This document shows positions 32,419-43,399 of a DNA stretch of 64,000 nt, piece after piece. The stretch is taken from assembly GCF_019175385.1 (NCBI RefSeq), contig NC_083339.1, positions 81,642,120 to 81,706,119 on the forward strand. Direction: 5' to 3'. Position numbers and translations under genes: made by a program. Origin of the DNA: Lycium barbarum (taxonomy: Eukaryota > Streptophyta > Magnoliopsida > Solanales > Solanaceae). The notes under the pieces are model-generated. The model had not been told where the DNA came from and made no database searches. It saw nothing but the letters and a program-made list of their open reading frames with translations. Each line of letters begins with the position of its first letter. Within the stretch, counting starts at the first letter, position 1.

Positions 32419-35400
32419 TGTCACACCCAGACCTTACTAAGGTGTGACGGGCACCTGACCCTTATTTAGGGCCGAGCGAACCCTCAGACTTCTTCTGTAT
32501 AGAAAATCACATCAAACTTCTTAAATCGAAAGAGGTAAAATGCATAGTAATTTTTTTTTTCCAGAAAGTATTCTTTGAAGCCGAACGGATCCACAATCAT
32601 ACAGAATTCAGTACAATATATCACAGACTGACAAATCGGCTGACGGAGCCGCTTACAGACTGACAACCAACACCCACGACACTGTCTGCAAAGTCTCTAA
32701 CATAAGTCCAGAACCATAACATACCAACTCTGACTCGACAGCACTCCAGGAGCAATTGGAGCTTACCAACTCCGCTGGATCATCTCCTGTAATAACTTCA
32801 GATCATCTGGGAGTACCTGCGCGGCATGAAACGCAGCCCCCGAAGAACAGAGGGTCAGTACGGAAAATGTACCGAGTATGTAAAGCGAAAATGTCACAAG
32901 TATAATCATAATCCGAACCAGAAGTACATAAATATAACGAACAAAATCGAACCCAAATCCGAAACGGACATACAGAGTTTGGCTGGCAGAATCATCGTAC
33001 AGATCTGGGGCACAAAATGTGACTGACATGATCATAATCAGAGCCAGAGGTACAGAATGTAAGGTCCGGATCAGATCATCAGAAGTGTAACATACAGAGA
33101 CGTGATTCAACCGGACAGACAGAAGTATACCGGACAGAATCATAATCCAGACGGACGGACAGAATTATAATCCAGACGGGCGGACAGAATTATGATCCAG
33201 ACGGACGGACAGAGTCATAATCCAGACGGACAGACAGAATCCTAATCCAGACGGACTGGCAAAATCATAATCCAGACGGACGGACAGAATCATATCATAA
33301 TCCAATCAAACAGACAGAATCATAATAGGGCACAGGAACGTGGTCGCCACTCCTGCCTTTGGCGCCACAACATATCACATTTCAGAAGATTTCATATCTT
33401 CGAACATCTCCGTCACATAACACATCATATCATAACCACGGTAACCCCGGGGACAGATCATACGCCGGGAAACCGGACACATCATGCTTCGTAACATATA
33501 CACGGTAACCGGGGACGGACATATACCACAGTACCCCGGAACCGGACACATCATACTTCGGAATTCATACATGGGACCCGGCCCCCCGACAAGGGACTCG
33601 GTGGCCCATCCGCACGATATAAACCGGCCTGGGACCCGGTGAAAGAGATCATGACACATGCACGAGCAGAGTAGTGAGAAACCAAATGCACATATAATCA
33701 GGCTCGATAGAATAATCGAACGTGCTATCAGAATATTCATAACAGATTACCCATATCAGAATGCTTATATTAAAATACTTATGTCGGAGTAGTCATATCA
33801 GATACTTATGTCAGAATGCTTAGGTCAAGATACTTATATCAAAATACTTATATCAGAGTAGTTATATCAGAATACTTATGTCGTGATTCTCATATCCAAA
33901 ATACTTATATCCGAATACTTCTATCAAAATGTTTACGTCAAATTTCTTGTATCGGAGTACTTATGTCAAAATACTTTTGTCAAAATATCCATATGCAAAA
34001 TACTTGTATCCAAATGCCTATATCGGAATACTCATATCAGAATTTCCAAATACTCATATCAGAGAGTACATACAGTTCATAACATATCCAGAACAATAGC
34101 CCATGTTCCTCTTAATTACTATGCGGAAATGAGTCCAATAGAGCAATACAAATAGGGTTCGTGAATTATGGGCCCACCTCGGATTAAGTCGAGGTGGCGT
34201 ATATAAACTATGAACATGTAGCCTTATAGAGTCATCCATGAAGGTTTCAGGGCAATTTGGTTTCCTTTGTAGAAGTTACGGACGTTCAAACTATGTTTCC
34301 ATGAAAGCATAAGGTTCTTAGTTCAATTTCACTTAATGAATAGAGGTCAAAATCAAGCTCGGATTTCTAGGAATAGAGTTTCCCTCGAGACTCGTATCAT
34401 AGCCTATTACAACTAGGACATGCCAAAAGAAAGGAAGGGTAAGCCTTACATACCTTTTCCGCTTCTTAAGCTTCTCCAAATTCGAATCCCGTTTCCTCCA
34501 AAACCTACAAATGGTCATGTTTACCAAATGTAAATTACAAAACGTTAGGAATTCAATCTTAACCAATCCTTGTCTTAATCTTTCAAATGGATTCACCTAT
34601 ATTCTGCCGAAATTTCGGCAGCATTTCCCCTGTAAATACACCATCCCGAGAATATGGCTCGGCCCAAATCAACATCAACAGTAATCCGGGAATTCAACCC
34701 GGCCAATCTATCAACAATACCAACAATTATTCTAACAACACTTCAATATCAAATTCAATTCACACAATATTTCAAACAACTCAAACAAGGCTCCAACTCT
34801 CCCGAAATTGCCTCCAAATCCGAGAACTACACCAAACACATTCTTCTCTTCCAAATTCATAACTTATACCATTACCCCCACACATTAACAATACAATTCT
34901 CCTAAATACAAGAATTACATAAAATTCACATAGATTTCCAAATCATCCCATGACCAACATAACATTATTTTGAGTCACTAAACTTGCACTTCTCATCACA
35001 GAATTCATAGCGACGGCAACTAAAACGCTAACGACAATTTGTTTATTTTTCAACACACCAAGAGGGGCAATTCGGTCCACACCCAACACACACACCTAAG
35101 GAGAATTTTCATTCTTTTCTTTACACTACAATATTCAAAACATGCTAATTAACATTAATTCATGACTTTCATCACAACATACACACGGCCCAACCATCAC
35201 ACGGCCTTACTTACAACACACATTATTTTCATGATTTCCATGCATTTCTACACACCACGACATCCACAAGCATCCATAATACATAAAAGAAGATTGAATT
35301 CTTACCTTTTCTTCCAAACTTCTTCACTTGGCTAAGGTCTCAAATTGATGAAACAAGCCCTCCATCTTCCAAAACAACTGCACCATGTTGTAGAGGACCC

Positions 35401-35970
35401 TTGAATTGGTAGGAATACAACAAGAAAATAATTTTTGGGACAAACTTTCAAGAGACAAAAATTGGAGACCATGGCCGAAATTGGCCCTTTGGTTTTCTCC
35501 TTGTTCTTTCCTTTTTCTCTCAAGTTTTCATGAACCTTCTCAAGGCATATGATGAATTTTCATCCATGTGCCATATTTATTAAGAGGTCATGTGCATGGC
35601 ACATGCCTATCTTATTTTATTTTCCTTTCTTCTTTTCTAGAAATTTCTGCAATATATAGCAAGGATGACTTATTTGCCATCCTTCTTTTTTTTTTTGGAA
35701 TTTTCATGAAACTCTTGTAAGATTCCCATTTTGCCCCTCGACTTTTCTCAATATTACTATTTTGCCCCTAACCTTCCACATTATTTTCATTGGCCATTTT
35801 GCAAATTTCTCTTTTTACCCTTGGCCTTTCCCAACATTTTCACACTACCACTGTTCATGAATAATATTCCAAACAACTCGTACATTAAAATCATCCTTGA
35901 CAATGACCTTGTCCTTAACTTGCCACGACTTTCTCGAATTATCCGAACGTACGAAATACGGGATATAACA
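32419..35970 (-). repeat. B2 right LTR (5' LTR in sense)
   Basis: 3552 bp, nearly identical to the left LTR, with the same repeat arrays (33133-33330, 33740-34065), hairpin block (32816-32875) and palindrome (34604-34621). Confidence 0.9.
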
Positions 35971-38220
35971 TGAGAATCCTGACATACGTATTCTGTTATA
36001 ACTACTCTGATATAAGTATTTTGATATAAGTATTCTGACCTAAGCATTCTGACATAAGTATTCTGATATGAGTACCCCGACATAAGTATTTTAATATAAG
36101 CATTCTGATGTGGGTAACCTGTTATGATTATTCTGATGGCACGTTCGATCATTCTATCGAATCTCGATTTATGTGCATTTAGTTGCTGACTACTCTGCTC
36201 GTGCATGTGCTATGATCCCTTTCACCGGATCCCGGGCCGGTATATATATCGTGCGGATGGTTCGCCGAGTCCTCTGTTAAGGGCCGGGCTCCATATATGA
36301 ATTCCGGAGTATGATGTGTCCGGTTCCGGGGTACTGTGTTATATGTCCGTCCCCGGTTACCGAGGATATATTATGAAGTATGATGTGTCCGGGCTCGGGG
36401 TGCCGTGTTATCTGTCCGCCCCCGGGTACCGTGGTTATGTTATGATGTGTGACGGAGATCGGAGCAAATTTTCTGAAATATGATGTGTTGTGGCGCCAAA
36501 GGTAGGAGTGGCGACCACGTTCCTACGTTATCGTGCGCATCCCTTGGCATTGTTCACCGGTTCCTCGGCGTGTTAGCTGTCCCCAAGGTTATCCTGTAAA
36601 TGATAGGATGTGACCGGTCCCTCGGCGTGATATTTGTCCCCGAGGTTACCGTATGTATGATATGGTATTTGTCCCGGTGTGGTACATGTCCCCGGGGTTA
36701 CCGCGTATGTGATATGATATCCGATTCTGATATGCATGACCTGTGTTGGAGAGTAAGCATTCTGACCTTCCGTATATTCTGTATCCCGTTTGCTATATGA
36801 CATCATTCGTGTCTGGAAAAGAAAAAAAAATAATAAGTGTTTGGTATTCTGGATAGGCTATTTGTATGTTGTTCTATCTGTCTCAGTCATGGTTTCGTTT
36901 TCTGTACTCATGCCTTACATACCCAGTACATATTCCGTACTGACCCCCTCTTCTTCGGGGGCTGCGTTTCATGCCGCGCAGGTACCCACAGATGGATAGA
37001 CGAGATTAGCTGAAGATGATCTAGTGGATTGGCGGGCTCCATTTCCTCCAGGAGTGCTGCCGAGTCAGAGTATGTATGATGTGATGTCTGATCAGTATTA
37101 GAGACTTTGCAGACAGCGTCGTGGGTAATGGTTGTCAGTCTGTAAGCGGCTCCATCAGCCGATATGTTATTTTGTGTTATGTAGTAAACTTCATATGATT
37201 ACAGATTTTGTTTAATCTAGAACGGTAAGAGGAAAAATTTGACAGCATAATATGTATATTACTTGTATTTGATTTTCTGGATCCCAAGGAACTAGGTGTG
37301 TAATCAGAGTCTGCGGGTTCGCTCGGCTCCGTATGTGGGGTCGGGTGCCCATCACACCCTAATAAGTTAGGGTGTGACACTAAAATCATATAATTTCCCA
37401 TAACCACCTACAACCAATTTTAATGCCAACTCAACTCGTTAAACCTTTATTTACGTCATCTATGTCACAACGACACAACTAGCAAACTAAATAAAATTTT
37501 TAATTCACCATTCCCCTTCACTCCATGCCACACGGCCACACACACCCTCACACACCCACACAGCTATACACACACCCACCACAATTCTATGATTTTTCAT
37601 GCAATACTAACCATTATAACACATATGTTTCTTCCATAATAAAAGAGATAAAAATTCTTACCTTTTTCTTCAAATTTTCTCTTGCCACAAACGTTGTCCT
37701 TTCGCTAAACTAATTATACCCCGTCGAAGAGCGTCTTAAACTTATCAGGAATTCAAGATGGGAGTGATTTTTGGATCAAAGTCTAAAGGATTGGAAGTTT
37801 TTTTTTTTTTTTTTTTTTTGATGAGGGTTTCGGCCGAGAGGCCCCTTTTTGGGGTGTTCTTCAATTTTTTTGCTTCTTGAAAGTTCTATGGATGAACATG
37901 TGTAATTATCCCCTTATATTAATTAATCACATGGACCATTTAATTGTGGGCTTGGGCCAAAGGCCTCTTGGCCGGCCACCCCTTGTACTTGGGCCTCAAT
38001 TTTTTTTTTCTTTGAGCCCAATTCACTGTAGATCTTATTTTATAATTCACGGAACAAATTTCCAGAATTCCAATTTTTGCCCTTGGCCTTCTTCCGTATT
38101 TCCGCATCCATATTTCTCACGAATATCACACATATGTTAAATAAAATAAAACATAACCTTATTTCCTACAAGTCAAGATTATTCCAAATCTTTCAAACGC
38201 GCAAAACACGGGATATAACA

Positions 38221-38248
38221 TTCTCCCCCCCCCCCCCCCCCCCCTTTA
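38221..38248 (-). promoter_or_regulatory. Polypurine tract of copy 2, expanded poly-G
   Basis: In sense AAAG followed by about 21 G residues, then AGAA and the LTR. In copy 1 the same site is a mixed AAAGGAGGGAGAA. Confidence 0.7.
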
Positions 38249-38338
38249 GAACATTCGTCCTCGAATGTTAAATTTACCTTATAAATTTTACAAACGTTTT
38301 AGGGGAGGTCCTTTATATGGGTGGCACACATAAAGTAT

Positions 38339-41300
38339 TTACTGATTAATGCAATCAATCACAAAATTTAAATTTTTACCTGGAGATACGGGGAACAGGT
38401 GAAGATATTTCTTCTTCATTTCGTTCTCTGCTTCCCAGGTGATTTCTTCTCTGTTATTATTTCGCCAGATCACCTTAACAGAAGGCACTTCTTTGGTGCG
38501 CAGTCTCCTCACTTGGCGGTCCAGAATAGCTACAGGTTGCTCTTCGTAAGACAAGTCCTCCGTTACCTTAATATCATTTACTGAAAATATTCTGTCAGGA
38601 TCACCAATACATTTCCGGAGCATGGATACATGGAATACCGGGTGCACTGCCTCTAGATCTGATGGTAAGTCCAGTTCATAAGCGACATTCCCAATCTTCC
38701 GGACAATGTGGTAAGGCCCAATGTATCGCGGACTGAGCTTTCCCTTTCTGCCGAATCTCATCACGCCCTTCATGGGCGACACTTTCAGAAATACCCAATC
38801 TCCAATTTGGAAGTCCAAAGGTCGACGTCGTTTATCAGCATAAGATTCCTGTCGACTCTGGGCCGCTAATAGTCGCTCTCGAATCAGTTTCACTTTGTCA
38901 ACTGCTTGCGGAATCACATCTGGACCAATTAAATTAGTTTCACCCACGTCAAACCAACCGACCGGAGATCTGCATTTTCTACCATATAGGGCTTCGTACG
39001 GCACCATCTGTATGCTGGAATGATAACTATTATTATAAGCAAATTCAACAAGCGGCAAATGATCGTCCCAGCTACCTCTGAAATCAATAGTACAGGCCCG
39101 CAACATACCTTCCAATGTCTGAATAGTGCGCTCGGCCTGTCCGTCGGACTGAGGATGAAATGCTGTACTAAGACTCACCTGAGTCCCCAATCCTTCCTGG
39201 AATGATCTCCAGAAATTCGCTGTGAACTGGGCACCTCTGTCAGTAATAATAGATACAGGAACCCCGTGAAGTCTTACTATTTCTTTAAGATACAATCTGG
39301 CATAATCCTCAGCCGAATAAGTGGTCCTAACCGGAAGAAAATGGGCTGATTTCGTTAATCTGTCAACAATAACCCAAATAGAATAATACCTGCGTGGAGT
39401 GCGCGGCAAACCCACAATGAAATCCATGTTAATCATTTCCCATTTCCAAGCTGGAATTTCCATTTCCTGTAATAACCCACCGGGCTTCTGATGTTCGATC
39501 TTGACTTGCTGGCAATTTAGATATTGGCCAACGAACTCTGCAATATCTCTTTTCATGCCGTCCAACCAGTATAAAAATTTAAGGTCATGGTACATCTTAG
39601 TAGACCCAGGATGAATAGAATACCGAGCATTATGTGTTTCGCCCATAATTTGCTGTCGTAACCCTGCAGCGTCCGGTACACATAATCTGCCTCCATTTAA
39701 TAACACCCCTTCAGGCGAAATTTCGAACGGAGTATTTTCTTTACTAAGAGCCACATCTCTGTACTGTACCAAAACAGGATCTTCGAACTGACGCTGCTTT
39801 ACCTCTTCTATAATGGATGACTCAGCAACCGCTCGAACAGAAACCCCAGCATCTCCAGAATCTGCCAAACGAACTCCAAGGCTAGCTAACTGATGAATCT
39901 CATGAACTAATCCTTTCTTATTAGGCTGCACCTCAGTCAAACTACCCATGGACTTGCGGCTCAGTACGTCGGCTACCACATTAGCTTTCCCAGGATGATA
40001 CAAAATATCAACGTCATAATCTTTTAATAGTTCAAGCCATCTCCTCTGTCCCAAATTCAGTTCCTTCTGTTTAAAAATATACTGGAGACTCTTATGGTCC
40101 GTATAAATATCAACGTGGACCCCATATAAATAATGCCGCCATATCTTCAAAGCATGAATTACCGAGGCCAATTCCAGATCATGAGTGGAATAATTTCTTT
40201 CATGCGGTTTGAGCTGCCGGGAAGCATAGGCTATGACTCGACCGTGCTACATTAACACACAACCTATCCCAATACCAGAAGCATCACAATAGACAACATA
40301 CCCGTCTGACCCTTCTGGAAGAGCTAAAACTGGAGCTGTAATTAATTTTTCCTTCAGTGTCTGGAAACTGCGCTCACAGGTATCGGTCCACTGAAATTTT
40401 GCTGCCTTCTAAGTTAATTTCGTTAATGGCGCCGCTATAGAAGTAAAATTCTCCACAAATCTTCTATAATACCCGGCCAAACCCAGAAAGCTGCGTACCT
40501 CTGTCGGTGTAGTAGGCCTAGGCCAATTCTGTACCGCTTCAATCTTCTGCGTATCGACCCGAATACCATCTGCTCCGACAATATGCCCCAAGAATGCCAC
40601 TGAGGTCAACCAGAATTCACATTTGGAGAATTTAGCATATAATTTTTGCTGCCGAAGTGTGCCAAGTACTGTTCTCAAATGATCTGAATGCTCCTCTGCT
40701 GATCGTGAATAAACCAAAATATCATCAATAAATACAATCACGAACATATCAAGAAACGGCCGGAATACCCGATTCATTAAATCCATGAATACCGCTGGAG
40801 CATTAGTCAGCCTAAAAGACATCACTCTGAATTCATAATGCCCATATCGGGTCCTGAAGGCAGTCTTCGAAATATCGGCCTCTCGTACCCGTACCTGGTG
40901 GTAGCCTGAACGCAAATCTATCTTCGAGAAATATTTGGCACCCTGCAACTGATCAAATAAATCTTCAATCCGGGGGAGGGGATATTTATTCTTTATAGTC
41001 ACCTTATTCAGCTGTCGATAATCAATACACATTCGCAGTGACCCATCTTTCTTTCTAACAAATAATACCGGCGCTCCCCAGGGCGATGTACTGGGTCTGA
41101 TGAAGTCTTTATCCAATAGATCTTTCAGCTGCTCCTTTAATTCTTTCAATTCTGCAGGTGCCATTCTGTACGGAGGAATAGATATAGGCTGCGTATCTGG
41201 CAACAAATCTATAGTGAAGTCTATCTCCCGCTCAGGCGGGAGGCCTGGAAGCTCATCTGGGAATACATCTGAGAATTCATTAACAACCGGAACTGACTGA

Positions 41301-43194
41301 AGAGTAGGTGTCTCGGCCTTAGTATCGTGCACCCAGACCAAATGATAGATATAACCTTTCTGAATCATTTTCTTAGCCTTGAGGTACGAAATAAACTTAC
41401 CCCTCGGCGACGCTGTACTCCCTGACCACTCTATGACTGGTTCCCCTGGAAACTGGAAACGAACTACCTTTTTCTGGCAGTCAACATTAGCATAACAGGA
41501 AGCTAACCAGTCCATACCCATAATAACATCAAATTCCAGCATATCTAACTCTACCAAATTAACTTTAGTGCAACGATCATATATAATCACAGAACAATCT
41601 TTATATACCTGCCTCGCTATAATATAATCCCCAACCGGTGTAGCTACTTCGAATGGCTCTATAGGTTCGGGTATTGTTCCAATTTTACCAGCAACGAGCG
41701 GGGAGATATATGACAAGGTAGAACCAGGATCAATCAATGCATATACAGATCGGGAGAAAACCAGTAATGTACCTGTGACAACATTTGGCGACGCCTCCTG
41801 GTCCTGGCGGCTGGCCAATGCATATATGCGGTTCGAAGGACCGCTAGAATCTGAAACACTGCCACGGCCTCGACCGCGGCCCGCCGGTGCCGGCAAACCC
41901 CGCCCTGCAGGGCGCATAGCCGAGGGAGTAGAAGATGAACCAGCGGCTGATCCCGTCGGCTGAACTGTACTACCAGAACCACTCGCCATCGGACAATCTC
42001 GCATAACATGGCCCTGACGGCCGCAGTAAAAACAAGCTCCTGTGGCTCGGTAGCACTCTCCTGGGTGCGATCTCCCACAATAAGAACAACGGGGCCTGGG
42101 TGGTCTGGACTGGCTGGAACCCCTGGTCGTCTGCGAACCTGATGCTCTGGAACTCTGGCCGGCCCCAGATGGCCCTGCACTATCAAATCGTCTACCGGCG
42201 GACTGTGTACCCCGGCCTGATGGAGAAGGATATCTGCCTGACTGCTGTGACTGAGGCTGTCCGCCTCGGAAATCTCCAGAATACCCTGCTGATCTAGCCC
42301 GCTTGGGCGGCCTCCTATCCCGATCTCTGCCCGACCGGTCCTCTCTGTGCCGGTCCTCCATACCCTGGGCATAAGCCTGTAATCGGGCGATGTCCATATC
42401 ATTCTGCGATGCCATCGCCATACAGCTGTCAACTAAGTAGCGATCCAGCCCTATCACGTACCGGTGCATCCGGTCAGCCATATCCGCTACTATAGAAGGT
42501 GCATATCGAGCCAAGGAATCAAACTCCAAATTATACTCACGAACACTCCGACCTCTCTGCCGTAGCTGCAAAAATCTGTCAACCCTCGCCCTCCGCAACT
42601 CCGGGGGAAAAAAGTGGCGGAGAAAAGCGGCCACAAACTCGTCCCATGTAGCTAGGGGAGCACCCTCACCTCTGGACAGCTGCCATGACTCATACCAATT
42701 AGTCGCAACATCTCGTAATCTGTGCGAGGCTAACTCAACGGACTCGGTCTCCGAAGCCCTGAACAATCCCAATGAGCGCCTCATCCCCCGAATGAAGTCG
42801 TGGGGGTCCTCCTCGGGCTTAGACCCGAAAAACTCTGGGGGACTACATGTCAGAAAATCACGAACCCTCAGGCTATTACGCCTATCATCATCATCATCAC
42901 CTCTCAGCCCGCGTCTACGAGCCTGTCCCGCCACCAACGTCGTCAACAATTGTACGGCCTCCCTCAACGTCATATCCTCCTCCCCCGGCCGACAAGCTGG
43001 AGGCTCGGGCGCTGGAGCGTCTGGAGCTAATGATGGACCTGCTCCAGGCTCCTCCGGTGGTGTAGCAGAACCCTCCGACTGGGGCACAACATCGGGCAAA
43101 TCCTGAGCACGAGCCCGGGTACTCTCTGTACCTGACTAGTCTCTCCCATCACCGCCTTGCCCTTCTGGGCAGCCGTTTCCTTCTTCGGAGGCAT
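38339..43194 (-). pseudogene. Chromovirus gag-pol, copy 2 (nearly intact)
   Basis: Same polyprotein as copy 1 and much better preserved. Start MPPKK at 43194; the capsid part is continuous from 43099. The CCHC knuckle is at 41992-42034, the protease DPGST near 41725, and the RT FIDDIL near 40725. RNase H follows, then integrase with DRGAQF and the chromodomain near 38345-38500. Only three lesions prevent a full reading: a one-base loss near 43125 (early gag), TAG at 40411 where copy 1 has TGG, and TAG at 40249 where copy 1 has CAG. The 896- and 610-codon open frames therefore belong to one former polyprotein of about 1600 residues. Confidence 0.9.
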
Positions 43195-43305
43195 CATTGA
43201 AAAACACAACAATCGGTCAGAAAAAAAGTCTTCCTAATAGCACAGCTCTATCGCACGATCTAAGATTCAAAGAAAGGTAACACCCTAAATGTCCTGTAGC
43301 CTCCT

Positions 43306-43339
43306 GTTTATAGATGTGGTGCACGACACACCGATAAAC
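43306..43339 (-). promoter_or_regulatory. Leader hairpin with palindromic loop, copy 2
   Basis: Identical to copy 1: loop TCGTGCAC on a 13-bp stem, between primer site 43384-43395 and gag ATG 43194. Confidence 0.6.
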
Positions 43340-43383
43340 AAGACTCTATGAGACACGGCCTGTAGACATTCCGAGGACAAACC

Positions 43384-43395
43384 GCTCTGATACCA
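43384..43395 (-). promoter_or_regulatory. Primer-binding site, initiator tRNA-Met, copy 2
   Basis: In sense TGGTATCAGAGC, four bases after the end of LTR3. Confidence 0.9.
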
Positions 43396-43399
43396 CTTT

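Larger units (their letters stand above)
26620..35970 (-). mobile_element. Element B2: young non-autonomous LTR retrotransposon
   Basis: Complete element: LTRs 26620-30172 and 32419-35970, initiator tRNA-Met primer site (32404-32415), poly-G polypurine tract, and target duplication TGAGA at 26615-26619 and 35971-35975. The 2.25-kb interior has no gag or pol. Its leader matches that of the autonomous chromovirus, so it probably depends on that family's proteins. The two LTRs differ at only about a dozen positions in the first 1.2 kb compared by eye, so insertion was recent relative to its neighbours. Confidence 0.9.
24332..37379 (+). mobile_element. Solo LTR B (3.7 kb), split by element B2
   Basis: Begins TGTTATAGCCCGTG and ends AGGGTGTGACA, opposite in orientation to LTR2. 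It is flanked by CTAAA at 24327-24331 and 37380-37384. Its own sequence is 24332-26619 and 35976-37379. It carries a long AT microsatellite (about 24735-24800), the palindrome (25910-25927), a TATC-type repeat array interrupted by B2, and the hairpin block (36923-36982). No coding region. Confidence 0.85.
18258..38220 (-). repeat. LTR2 of the tandem chromovirus, shared by both units and twice interrupted
   Basis: LTR sequence lies at 18258-19107, 23019-24331 and 37385-38220, 2999 bp in total, colinear with LTR1 and LTR3. Solo LTR A and the LTR B/B2 nest fill the two gaps. It serves as 3' LTR of internal 2 and 5' LTR of internal 1. Confidence 0.85.
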
